This document shows, one piece after another, positions 19,703-30,093 of a stretch of 64,000 bases of DNA (within the stretch, counting starts at the first letter, position 1; each line of letters begins with the position of its first letter). The notes beneath the pieces are model-generated. The model worked only from the letters and a program-made list of their open reading frames with translations, searched no databases and was not told the DNA's origin. The DNA comes from Anisus vortex. Taxonomy: Eukaryota > Mollusca > Gastropoda > Planorbidae. The stretch lies in contig OX421509.1 of NCBI GenBank assembly GCA_949126835.1, positions 8,206,911 through 8,270,910 on the forward strand. The letters run 5' to 3'. Position numbers and translations under genes: made by a program.

Positions 19703-22006
19703 ATGGAATTTATTGAAAATCCAGAAGAAGAAGTTCTGAAAACTTTATCAATAAAGAAGTTAAAAGAGATCGCTGAGATCTTAAAAATAGAAGTTACTGA
19801 AACTACACCATCCAGAACTGTGTTGACACAGCAGATAAAAGATGTGTTGATTGCGAGTGGCAAGTTGAAAGTAGAATCAAGCGCGGAGGGATATCAAGTT
19901 GAAGGTCAGATGTCTGAACAGTTCCGATTTCAACTAGAAATGAAACGGCTTGAAATGGAAGAAAAACGTCTTGAGATGGAAGATAAGAAAAGTCAAAGAG
20001 AAAGTCAGGAAAGAATAGAACTGGCGAAGATAGGAGCTACTAAAAAAGAATCTCATAATGATGTAGAGATGGCCAGATGGAAAAAGCTAGTCCCTACCTA
20101 CATTGATAAAGAAAGTGAAATAGCTAATTTCTTCCAGACCTTTGAAATTTCTTGCAGAGATTTTAAGTTCCCAGAAGATAAATGGGGAATATTAGTAAGA
20201 ACAGCTTTTACTCAGGGAAGGGCAAGAGATTGTGTTCTATTGTTAAAAGAGGAGCATTTAAATGATTATGAAGTCATTAAAGACACTGTACTAAAAGCCT
20301 ATAACCAAATACCTGAAAGTTATCGGAAAAGGTTCCGTCAGTACACAATGTCCCCTTACCAAACACACTTAGACTTCCTTAGAGCAGAAGAAAAGTTAAT
20401 GGATCAGTGGATAAAATCCAGAAATATCTCCACATTAAAAGAAATGAAAGATATCATTCTGTTTGAGGATTTTATTAACAAAGTGAGGCCGGATATAAGA
20501 ATGTATTTATCCGAGTGTGATATCACTGACCCACATAAGGCTGCTGATTTAGCGGAACAGTACACATTGTGTCATAGGACAGCTGGTGAGAAGAATTTTA
20601 ATAGGGCACAACGGCAAGCAGAAAACACACCACAAAAACATCGTGAAAAAGAGCATTTTGTGAAACAAAATGATGTTAATAAAAGACCTGTCAACAAAAA
20701 CGTCCAATGTACTTTTTGTAAAAGAACAGGACATAGCATCGAAGACTGTTGGAGTATAAGAAGCGACAAAAGACCTAATAAAGTGGTAATGTGCGTCAGA
20801 CATGCACCAATACAGAATGTACAAGAAAGCGAAGATACAAACAAACTGAATTCGAAGAAAGATTCTTCTAAACCAGAAACACTGAGGGTGGATTTGCCTG
20901 AGAGCAAAAGTCAGAAGGTAGAGAAATCTACAACTGAAGACAATGAGGATAAATATCCTGATTATAAATACAGAATGGCTACTATTGGGTTAATTGTCCA
21001 GGTCCACAGAGACGAAAAAGTAGACCAAAGTATTTTTGACTCGGAAAAGAGTCTGAAGTCATCAAAAGATGAAAAACCACCCGAAAGTCATGGTCAAGGG
21101 AAGAATGAAACTGACACAGAGACCCTGTGCAGTTTTCAACCGTTCATTAGTGAAGGTTGTGTGGCCTTACAAAAGGAAGGACCACTGAAGTCCGTAAAAA
21201 TATTACGAGACACAGGAGCATCATTAACCCTGCTGCTTAAAGATGTATTACCATTAAATGATAATACATTGACAGGACAGACTGTCCTATTGAGAGGTTT
21301 TGAATGGAAAGAAGAAATACCTCTACATAGGATATACCTCGCATCTGACTTGGTGACAGGATATGTGACAGTTGGAGTAATATCAAAACTTCCTGTTGAG
21401 GGCATATCTGTTATCCTAGCAAATGATTTGGCGAAAGGGAGGGTGAGACCTGAACTGATTGTGAAGGAAAATCCCGACCCTAGTTCTATGGTGGAGACAG
21501 GAAAAGAAAAAGAACTTTATCCTGTAGGTGATGTCATAAAAGGTATGACACCCCAGAAAAAGAAAGAAGAAATTCTCTCACAAGAAAAGAAAAAGAAAGA
21601 AGAAATTCTCCCACGAGAGAAGAAAGAGGAAGAAGAAGTGGAACTTGATACTACTATTTTCTCCATGATTGAAGATTGTCCGAAAGGAAATGAACAATCA
21701 AAGAAGTCATCGCAAAATGAATTGATTGCTGAGCAGAAAGTAGACCCAGAGTTGCTACAGTTGCATGAGAAAGCTGTCGACGAGAAAGAAAATCCTACTA
21801 CTGATGTCTATGAACAGATAGACCACAGCATGAACAAACAACAATGCAAACCTGCAGTTGCCGGTACAGATGAAGATTTGAGGAGCATCACTGAAGAAAC
21901 GAGTGCGGAGAGCTGGACCGAAATTATCAAAAGCTATGGGTTACCACAATCCATACCGACAGATCGAAGGACCAACTTCGCCCCGGACTCTTCAATCCAG
22001 TCCTAA
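19703..22006 (+). CDS. Gag-protease polyprotein of the LTR element, with a fused integrase remnant
   Basis: A single open frame of 767 codons starting at ATG 19703. Residues about 5-54 look like a SAP-type helix-extended-loop segment. Residues 77-112 are a charged coiled coil. Residues about 120-295 resemble the SCAN/capsid fold of Ty3-type Gag (YQTHLDFLRAEEKL, LFEDFINKVRPDI). A CCHC zinc knuckle (C-x2-C-x4-H-x4-C) is at 336-349. An aspartic protease with ILRDTGASLTLLL has its DTGA at about 503-506. A lysine/glutamate-rich linker follows. The last ~30 residues (SYGLPQSIPTDRRTNF) resemble the integrase core around its second Asp, so RT, RNase H and the front of integrase were deleted in frame. 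Gag packages RNA; the protease would process the polyprotein in the cytoplasmic particle. Confidence 0.85.
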   Translation: MEFIENPEEEVLKTLSIKKLKEIAEILKIEVTETTPSRTVLTQQIKDVLIASGKLKVESSAEGYQVEGQMSEQFRFQLEMKRLEMEEKRLEMEDKKSQRESQERIELAKIGATKKESHNDVEMARWKKLVPTYIDKESEIANFFQTFEISCRDFKFPEDKWGILVRTAFTQGRARDCVLLLKEEHLNDYEVIKDTVLKAYNQIPESYRKRFRQYTMSPYQTHLDFLRAEEKLMDQWIKSRNISTLKEMKDIILFEDFINKVRPDIRMYLSECDITDPHKAADLAEQYTLCHRTAGEKNFNRAQRQAENTPQKHREKEHFVKQNDVNKRPVNKNVQCTFCKRTGHSIEDCWSIRSDKRPNKVVMCVRHAPIQNVQESEDTNKLNSKKDSSKPETLRVDLPESKSQKVEKSTTEDNEDKYPDYKYRMATIGLIVQVHRDEKVDQSIFDSEKSLKSSKDEKPPESHGQGKNETDTETLCSFQPFISEGCVALQKEGPLKSVKILRDTGASLTLLLKDVLPLNDNTLTGQTVLLRGFEWKEEIPLHRIYLASDLVTGYVTVGVISKLPVEGISVILANDLAKGRVRPELIVKENPDPSSMVETGKEKELYPVGDVIKGMTPQKKKEEILSQEKKKKEEILPREKKEEEEVELDTTIFSMIEDCPKGNEQSKKSSQNELIAEQKVDPELLQLHEKAVDEKENPTTDVYEQIDHSMNKQQCKPAVAGTDEDLRSITEETSAESWTEIIKSYGLPQSIPTDRRTNFAPDSSIQS

Positions 22007-22413
22007 AGAACTTATGCCTGGAGCAGGAGATGTCAACTGAATCCTATCCGGAAAGTCGAGGAGCCTATGGACCAATCTTTGGACCCACTGTCCGAGGACC
22101 ACTCAAACTACTTCAAGAGGAATGGCAGACCGAATTGGATCTCCTTGGGCTGAGCAAGTACCTAGATAAGTACATAAATTTTTTGTCTGACATAACTGTG
22201 TTTGTTAGAAAAAAATTGTACACTGCTCACATGCAGATGCCATTGTTGTGTGATGAAAGAAAGGCAAAGATATTATATCATTTGAAAATGATAAAGCCTT
22301 ACCTTCTGAAAACAATTGGAATAAGCTTGATGTTGTTAACATTGTTACTCTTATTTGTAAAATTCATGCCTGGAGTACAGGATGAATTGAATGACAAATT
22401 CACTGATAGTTAG
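22007..22413 (+). pseudogene. Frame-shifted integrase C-terminal remnant with a hydrophobic tail
   Basis: The integrase reading continues one frame over from the Gag-Pro stop (GLFNPVLKNLC, then STESYPESRGA), so a frameshift near 21980-22000 separates the two. The open part starts at ATG 22030 (127 codons). Where integrases have the catalytic Glu after the PES-x-GA motif, this copy has a different sequence. Residues near the end form a hydrophobic stretch (IGISLMLLTLLLLFV) that could span a membrane, but no signal peptide or other envelope feature is present. A degraded integrase is the best reading. Confidence 0.6.
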
Positions 22414-23576
22414 TTACCAAACTTACTATTTTAAAACTAAATCCCTTACTTGTGATGAAAAAGGACTGAGTAAAAGTATTGTTAGAGTAAATATCATTAT
22501 AGTGTGATATTTCTAAACAAACTTGTTAGGTTGAGCATTTAAAATAATTGCTATAAGAGAAACAGATCAGTTTTATCCGCAGAATTGGTTTCTAAATCAG
22601 AGGACATTATAAATGTGGACTGATTATAAGATGTTTGAGAATCTCTGGAAATGATAATTGAAACATTTGGCAGAGAGGATAATTTGATTGAAAAAGATGT
22701 AAATGGTTTTGAGAAAAGAGAATTTTTCTATCACTAAAGTATTGAGAAATGTTTTTTATTGTACTATGGAAATTTATTTTATCATGTACTGTTGTTGAAA
22801 TAATTGCACTGAGTCAAGATGCAAATTTCTTCTATGTGAATTTATTCATTTGTTCTATTATCATTGAATGTATGATAAAGAAGGGTAAAAAAAAAATAGT
22901 TGCAGCAAGGCAGAACTATGACTAACAAGAATTCCAAGAAATGTATTATATATGATTTTTCACTTTTAGGATACTGTTACATGAAAAGCAGATCAGAAGT
23001 TGAAACTAATGTAAAATAAAACTTATCCTTGTTTTGTAAATTTAGGATATGTGCCACTGACTTGACACTGTAAACCAGAATGGTTGAGAATGTCATGGTT
23101 GAGAATTTATAATGTTGACATACCAATGTTCAACTAATGTATGATTAATTAAGGATTTCATGTCAAGATTGTAAAACTAATCTATTTTTTTCTGTATGAG
23201 TTAAAATAGATTGAATGAATTGTACTGACAAGCAAAAGATTGGGTAGACCTGAACACTGTGAGGAACAGGAGAACCTAGAATCTATGAATAATGAATAAA
23301 ACCTTTGTGGAACATGGAAAAGAGCAATGGATTCCAACCTTACCATAACTGAAAAGCTGGGAGATGGAACCATTCAGACCAGAAATTGTTTTGTAAAAAT
23401 TGTTAAATTGATTTCTGTCTGAAAAAAATGAATAGTCTATGCTCTTTTAAAGTCTTTAATCTTTTGTACGTAAATAATATTGTATTTGAAATGTCTTTAA
23501 TGTAATCTAAAGAAAATAAGTACTTACTGTGTAGTACTAAGATTGTATGAAGATAATATAATCTGCTTTGATTGAT
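22414..23576. other. Non-coding AT-rich interior of the LTR element, left part
   Basis: No ORF above background on either strand and no homology recognised. It lies between the integrase remnant and the nested non-LTR element, where an intact element would continue or carry its 3' untranslated region. Confidence 0.5.
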
Positions 23577-23597
23577 AGTTAATTAAATCGAAAAGCT

Positions 23598-24575
23598 ATA
23601 GTCAACTTGCAAGGAAAAAGGAGCAACATAGCAACAATACAAAATGGAGTTCCCCAGGGAGGTGTACTGTCACCCACACTATTTCTCATTTTCATAAATG
23701 ACCTAATTCAACATATTCCTAGAAAAGTAAAAAGCAGCATGTACGCAGACGATCTTGCTCTAATAAGCACAGAAGAATATATAGGCACCTCAAAATTTAG
23801 GCTACAAGATGCACTAAACAACCTCAACCTATGGTCCACAGAATGGGGAATGACCATAAACTCAAAAAAAACTACATACTCAATTTTCTCTCTATCTACT
23901 AAAGTACAAAGCCTCAAACTGACCTTGGATAAAACAATCCTTGAAAAAAATGACAATCCCACATATTTAGGAGTCACGTTTGACCCAAGACTAACCTGGA
24001 AAAGTCAAATAGAAAACTCACAGAAAAAGGGAATCCAAAGACTAGCTTTGATGAAAAAACTTGCTGGCTCAGACTGGGGTGCAAATCACTCTATCTTGAA
24101 AAAAACATATACCAGTTATATAAGGCCTACCCTAGAATATGGAGCCACAGTGTGGGGTACGGCAGCCCAATCAAACCTCCGAAAAATAGACAAAGTTCAA
24201 AACCTAGGACTTCGAATCATAACAGGAGCAATGAAAACTACCCCGATCAGAGCAATGGAGGATGCAACCAACCTAAGCTCTATGGAAACTAGACGAGAAA
24301 CCAAAATCCTTACTCACTTCACCAAGTTAGAAGCATCAGGTCATCACCCTCTAAAACCCAAGCTACTCAAAACCTCCTCAACAAAAAGACTTCAAAGATC
24401 CAATTTTATACAAGAAGCCAAACATCTAAAAAGTAAATATAAAATAGAAAACATTGCAATTGAACCTACCCAACCCCACAGCCACTTCCCCCCCTGGGAC
24501 CCAAGCCCTACTCTAAAAATCAGAGACGAACTAAGCAACATAGGAAAAAATCTGACTACACGCCCGAAATACTAA
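23598..24575 (+). pseudogene. Reverse transcriptase domain (C-terminal half) of the non-LTR element
   Basis: The frame enters after the 5' truncation. It contains NGVPQGGVLSPTLF (RT motif B region) and MYADDLALIS with the catalytic Asp pair, followed by the thumb and a connection segment (YIRPTLEYGATVWGT). The fingers region and endonuclease are missing. The frame stops at 24573-24575 after a run of A near 24545-24550; the next frame continues with TPEILKEAVNN and RNase H. That is best explained by a single-base indel in the A run. Confidence 0.85.
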
Positions 24576-25327
24576 AAGAAGCAGTAAACAACATCATTAG
24601 AGAACAATACCCTCAAAATGCATGGACCAGAGTCTATACTGACGGGTCAACTGGAAAAGATTTGAAAAATGGAGGAGCCGGCATTTTCATAGAGTGGCCA
24701 AATGGAGAACTCCTAGAAAAAGCCACTGTCACAGGTAGCCTCTCAGATAGCACTAGAGCAGAAAGAAAAGCAATTGAGCTTGCTGCAAATATACTAACAA
24801 GCCACACTCAATCCCCCAACAGCCGGATTGTCATCTTCTCTGACGCCAAAACAGTACTCCAGTCTCTAAAAAACCAAAATGCCCCGATCAACCAGTCACT
24901 CAGTACAGAACTTTTAAAACTGAGCAAAATAACTAAAGAACTGGTTCTCAAATGGATCCCTGGACATATACAAAATGAAGGAAATGACACTGCCGACACC
25001 TTAGCTAAAGCTGGAGGCAGACAAAACCAGACAGACCCATCTCTACACCCCGAAGAAATAAAGGCAATACTCAAAAGGAATGAATCCGAAAGATGGTCTG
25101 AGCTGCAACAAAACAACCCAAAGATTGATGCTTACTACAAACTCTCCCGCCAATTTCAAAACATCATCTTCAGACTAAGGACTGGTCACAACAGGCTAAA
25201 GCAACATATGTTCCGCAAACTACGAATCGGAGCAAGCGAAATGTGCCCCTGCGAAACAGCTCCCGAAAATGCGGAGCATGTCCTTCAGACCTGCCCTCTG
25301 TATCTTTCTACCCGGTCAGCCTTTTGA
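24560..25327 (+). pseudogene. RNase H and zinc-knuckle-like C-terminus of the non-LTR element
   Basis: RNase H would remove the RNA strand after target-primed reverse transcription. The frame starts at EILKEAVNN and has WTRVYTDGST (first Asp), RAERKAIELAANIL (Glu), IVIFSDAKTVLQSL (second Asp) and WIPGHIQNEGNDTADTLAK (last Asp), so the catalytic set is complete. The end carries C-x-C ... AEHVLQTCPLY, a usual C-terminal metal-binding motif of these elements. It is separated from RT only by the frameshift near 24550. The 3' untranslated part runs to the GAA tail at 25450-25467. Confidence 0.85.
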
Positions 25328-25477
25328 CCCCTGGGGGCTACCCTCAACGACAAACTGTTCGGTGGACTAGAGCAACTGACAGCCACGGCGCAGTTCATTA
25401 CAGCTATCGGACTTGTTGTCTGAATCCTCCCAATCATAACATTTGAGAACGAAGAAGAAGAAGAAGAAGTTAATTAA

Positions 25478-26509
25478 GTAAATTAACCAAATTTGTTTCA
25501 AGTAAATCCATGTCTGCACGAAAGATAGAATGTTTCAATGTGAACTCTTTTAAAAAGAAAATAATGACGTCGAAAGGTCATGGTGAAATGAGAAATTGAA
25601 ATATTTTTAATGATTTTTGCTATAAACTATCTAAATTCTGTAACAGACTATGTTTAAGTTTCTTAAAATAACATAAATGAATTTAATATTGAGATAATAA
25701 GTTGTTAAAGAATGCTCATTTAATACGATAACGTTTTAGTCGCGTAGCAATTTTTTTTTACCTAGGCTGTGATGAGGTAAAAATTTGCATAGCGATGTCA
25801 ACATTATTAGAATCAATTGAGAATGAGAGGGTGAAAAAAAAGAATAGAGAGAGAGAGTGCGGAATTGACCTACATTTTGGGTTTTGACACAGACAGTATT
25901 GTTTAAAGTTTAATGTGTTAGCCAGCCTACAAACATGAAAAAAAATACTGTCGAAGCAATAATATTTTTTGTTGTAAAGTGAAATTAGGTCAGGGCTAGT
26001 ATTTTTTTTGTTTTGTAATTGAGTTAGGCCTAGCATGTGTTCTATCAGAACGTTGGGTTTTTTTCCTTATGAAAAAATAAGTCGTGTCTGCATAGACATT
26101 AGGTGATTTTTTCTTTTGTTGTTTGATTACAAATGTAAAAGATATTAGTTTATAATTAAATGGACGAGAGAGGTTTTTATTAACGTGGAATGTTCATGTA
26201 ATAGAAGTTATTAACTTGTATTATATTATATCTATTAAGAATGATTATGTATTTTTCTTGTATCCAAGATTTAGATAAACAATTTAATTGTCCATTGTTT
26301 TGAATTAAAAATTGAATGACTGTAGTTAAGCCATTTGATAAGATGAACGTATATTGCATATATTATATGTTATTGTTATCAGTTCGATTGAATTATTGGG
26401 ATAGCCAATTGAACTGTATTGTTTCCCCGGAATATTTTTTTTTATAATTATTCCTTAAAATTAACATTTTTTAGTAGTCAAAATGTAAAAGAAATAATTA
26501 TAAAACTTT
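25478..26509. other. Non-coding AT-rich interior of the LTR element, right part
   Basis: Starts with the second copy of the 10-bp duplication. It has no ORF of note and runs to the polypurine tract. Confidence 0.5.
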
Positions 26510-26522
26510 AGAAGGAGGGGGA
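26510..26522 (+). other. Polypurine tract
   Basis: AGAAGGAGGGGGA lies immediately before the 3' LTR, the expected primer for plus-strand DNA synthesis. Confidence 0.85.
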
Positions 26523-27147
26523 TGTTACGAATATCGGTCATAAATGAATGACGTAGTAAGGCATTGACCTCTTAACAAGTGCGTATCAGAGTCCAAAGCG
26601 ACCAAGGTTTGACCTTTATGCCCTGAGGGCAGTTTAAATAAAATAATTCGTTCAAATCCCGTGGAAATTGGAGGATAATTCTGGATCGTAGTAATTATAG
26701 AGAAAGAGGTTAAAATGCGTATTAAGACCCTGTAGAATCTTCGATGATAGTTTTCTTTGTTAAGTCCCGACCTCCTTAAAGTTAGTTCAGTTTAAACGTT
26801 TGTAGAGTGAAGTCGCTATATTAATACTTGTACATATAATGTCATTTTATTGAAACTTATGTTGCCATCAGTTGATAAAGTTTATTGATCGTTTATATTG
26901 AGTCTACAATTTAAATAAAATTGTTTATTCAACAACTGGAGTTGTTTGATCTATCATTGTTGAGAAATGTGTTGAAGATAATTATCACGAATATAACTAC
27001 ATTACTGCATAGACCTGTCAGTCAAGGAACCCCTAGCTTGGGCTACAGATTAGCAGAATCTAGAGACTTCTAATAAAGATACAACTATATTCATTGAATC
27101 CGATTTAACGAGTCGTAATAAGAGTCATCTCATAAAGGGCCATAACA
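26523..27147 (+). repeat. 3' LTR (625 bp)
   Basis: Same length as, and no observed difference from, the 5' LTR. It is followed at once by AGAG and the resumed minisatellite. Confidence 0.9.
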
Positions 27148-27328
27148 AGAGTGTAGACGATGTGTCGCTGTAGAGTGTAGACGATGTGTCGCTGTAGAGT
27201 GTAGACGATGTGTCGCTGTAGAGTGTAGACGATGTGTCGCTGTAGAGTGTAGACGATGTGTCGCTGTAGAGTGTAGACGATGTGTCGCTGTAGAGTGTAG
27301 ACGATGTTTCGCTGTAGAGTGTAGACGA
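27148..27328. repeat. Minisatellite remainder right of the LTR element
   Basis: Seven to eight copies of the same 24-bp unit as 16676-18906. One copy has the GTTTCGC variant. The array ends at GACGAATCGTCTG. Confidence 0.95.
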
Positions 27329-27485
27329 ATCGTCTGAAGACTAACAGTAACAATAGACGAGAGAACTATCTCTAGTCGCTCCTCGCGTTTGTGTAGATAA
27401 CACAATCTGGACAGGAGTGGTCAAGGAACATCAATCGCTAAGGACTTGTGCATAACGCACATCACGCTGTCTTAAATAACTTCTA

Positions 27486-27730
27486 GGGGAACCTTGGGTA
27501 AAACGAGATACTTAAGGGAAAAAAAAACATGTCGTATCAAAGATAACATTGACATGTAAACGACATTCTGTGTACTGAACAAGCAAGTGGTGAACAATTA
27601 TGTCACAACAAAAAAAATATAAGAGTTTTTTGTTTCAAAAGAAACACAAATGATTTATTGGGCTAACCGTATTTTCCCATTTTGCCCTATGCCTCGGCTA
27701 AAACGAGACATACGCTGGGGGTATGCTAAA
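27486..27730. mobile_element. TA-flanked TIR element, partial copy 1
   Basis: TA (27484-27485) then GGGGAACCTTGGGTAAAACG. The interior (AAAGATAACATTGACATG, CAAGTGGTG, GATTTATTGGGCTAACCG) parallels copy 2 at 27867. Its right end is not clear; CTAAAACGAGACATACG near 27700 may be an internal repeat. Confidence 0.5.
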
Positions 27731-27866
27731 TCAAATGTCAGTCGTCGCAGAGTTCACATACGAAAACTGGGGCATTGTTTCTTTCATTCAGACCTGCACA
27801 GCTGTAGTGTGCCAACCTGTTATAGTCACCTTGACAGGCTACCCAGCTTTCTGCACTCTGGGAGTA

Positions 27867-28464
27867 GGGGAACCTGGGGAAAACGAGATACTTAAGGGGA
27901 AAATCCCTGTGGTATCAAAGATAACATTGACATGTAAACGACATTCTGTGTAATGAACACGCAAGTGGTGGATAATAATGACACAACAAAAAAAGATGAG
28001 ATTTGTTTGTTTCAAAAGAAGCACAAACGATTTATTGAGTTAACCGTATTTTCCCTTTTTGCCCCATTGTTTTGTCCTGTTTTACCCCAATATAACCTTG
28101 TTTACAATTTTAAGGCCTCCAAACCACAAGCTGCAATGCTATAGTAGGTCAAACTTATAGGTACTATTACCAGTGCTCACAGAAATATCTATCAGAATGT
28201 TAATTCTTGTCTGAAAAATCTGTATCTTTTTACTTAATGAACACATTTGCATCATAACCATTAAAATAGATCAAAATAGATAAAATGGAAATATTTGCCT
28301 CTCACTGACGCACGCAGCTCAACCAAATAAAACGGATTTGGCCGACAAGGCAGTATCGTGTGATCTCTTTATTAGACTCATTGCTAAAGAGCTCCCACTT
28401 TCTGTTTTTCAGTCATTCGTGTGTCTCGTTTTACCCCGCTATCTCATTTTACCCCAGTTTCCCC
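27867..28464. mobile_element. TA-flanked TIR element, copy 2 (mariner-like MITE)
   Basis: TA at both edges (27865-27866, 28465-28466), with GGGGAACCTGGGGAAAACG on the left and TTTTACCCCAGTTTCCCC on the right as inverted repeats. TA duplication suggests Tc1/mariner-type mobilisation. There is no transposase. Short ORFs across the left end are not convincing. Confidence 0.6.
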
Positions 28465-28466
28465 TA

Positions 28467-29080
28467 CGCTTAAAACTTTCGATTTTAATCTTAAATTTTC
28501 CTTGAGAAAATCATAGCGATTAAATAAAACCCAAGTGTACAATACAAAAGGGAATCGGGAATTCAAAAAAAAAAAAAAGTCATTCGAGTTATCAAATAGC
28601 AGAAATAATAAACCAAGCGATCCATCTTATTATAGTCATTGTTCTTATTAAAACTTGTTCACGACCCACAGAATAGGCCTACGGTTTTCAACCTTAAAAA
28701 TTCAGACAAAAAACAACAACAACCTTATATTATTATAAACCACACTACACTCGCATATCCAAGTATATTAGACACACAATAAAAGATCGAAAAGGTTAGA
28801 TTACACGTTACACATATCTTGTTTATTATTATTGTATTTTACATTCAATTAGATTTACATAGAAACGAGAAAGAGTCAAGCCATGAATGTCACGATGGCA
28901 GAGCGGCACCGAGATTGGCATAGGCCTACAATTAATCATCCAACTGTTAAAAAAAAATGGTGCCCCAATGACCCTCACTCGAGTGAGTCCTTTTATTGAT
29001 TTGAATTAAACACATTCGTGATTATATGTGAAATACTAAAAAATTTTTTTGGAGGACGTTTTAAATTTAAGTAGGTTGTT
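28467..29080. other. Unassigned AT-rich DNA
   Basis: Contains an A14 run near 28566 and no ORF or recognised repeat. Confidence 0.4.
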
Positions 29081-29082
29081 TA

Positions 29083-30091
29083 GGGTACACTGGCGCAGCA
29101 AGCCCCCTCTCTAAGGCAGATTTGTAATTTTTTTTGAAAATGGTGTGATATATTATACATTTTTTCACCTAATATTTTTTACTTCAATACGTACTAATAC
29201 TTATACTACCACATGAGACATTGTTATTACCCTTTGGTGAAATATTTCAAACAAAAATAAAAATTTGAAAGGGGCAACTTACCCCGTGCATGAGGCAGAA
29301 GGCCCCCTTAGGGGGCATCTTGCCCCATAAGTATTTTGTAGATATTCTTACATATAAATGTATAGACAAATGCACACTTGAAATTACACAACAATAACTA
29401 ATAACATCAACTTACTTAACAACACATCTTTATTTTTATTTTCTGATAATAGAAATATATCTATCAAAAAATCATTGTGCAGTTAATGTTTTTGACAAAG
29501 CCTCAGTACTATAGTGTCTTCTTGATGTCCTTTGAATGTATTTACAATACATCTGTAGAAAGATTACATTTAAAATAAAATGTTTAAGAAGGGAATGTTA
29601 TTAAGTGTTAGAAAAATTAACAACATATTACTTAATATTAGGATGTGTAGGCCCTATTTAATATACCGGTAATTTAGGTTTTCTTCTTTAAAACTAAACT
29701 AATTCTTATATTTATATTATCTACTATATCATCTCCTACCTACTAAATTCTAAGTCTAATAAAAATAAAAATAAATTATACTAGATATTTGTTAAGAATG
29801 AAAAGTAGGCCTAACTAACCTTTATAGATATGTAATTTCAAACAGCACATGTTCTTTCTAGAATTTTTACTTGATTAACACAATATGCCGAAAGCTATAA
29901 GATTGAGTAAATTTTATGATTTGCTTGAATAACTCGAAATTTTTTACGTTAAAAGCGATAATTTACACTCGATGAAGTTAAATATGTCTATTAACACATA
30001 CAAGACGATTCCACTTTTAAAAATACATTAGGGGTGTCAGGATAGTGAGGGGGCGTTTTACCTCCAAGGGGCGTTCTGCCCCAGTCTACCC
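29083..30091. mobile_element. TA-flanked TIR element (about 1.0 kb)
   Basis: TA then GGGTACACTGG on the left (29081) and CCAGTCTACCC then TA on the right (30093). Internally there are repeated GGGGC and GCCCC blocks (TGCCCCATAAG near 29325, GGGGCGTTCTGCCCC near 30070). No ORF. Confidence 0.5.
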
Positions 30092-30093
30092 TA

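Larger units (their letters stand above)
23587..25467 (+). mobile_element. 5'-truncated I/Nimb-like non-LTR retrotransposon, nested in the LTR element
   Basis: A perfect 10-bp target duplication AGTTAATTAA flanks it (23577-23586 and 25468-25477). It starts inside the RT domain, continues through RNase H and a cysteine-rich C-terminus, and ends in a (GAA)n tail, so it is a typical 5' truncation. A second, more decayed copy is at 52507-55925. RNase H downstream of RT and a trinucleotide tail suit the I superfamily (Nimb-type elements of snails). Confidence 0.85.
18907..27147 (+). mobile_element. Ty3/gypsy-type LTR retrotransposon with deleted pol, inserted in the minisatellite
   Basis: Two 625-bp LTRs starting TGTTACGAAT and ending CCATAACA show no difference that I can see by eye. 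AGAG lies on both sides, and removing the element rejoins the 24-bp array in register. Internally, in order: a tRNA-Pro-like primer site, an open Gag-protease frame, an integrase remnant, AT-rich non-coding DNA, a nested non-LTR element (23587-25467), more non-coding DNA and a polypurine tract. RT, RNase H and most of integrase are absent, so the copy needed another element's enzymes to move. Identical LTRs imply a recent insertion. Confidence 0.9.

Noticed and set aside
22030..22413. Envelope-like protein in the LTR element, because of a hydrophobic segment
   Set aside because: The front reads as frame-shifted integrase and there is no signal peptide, cleavage site or glycosylation-rich ectodomain.
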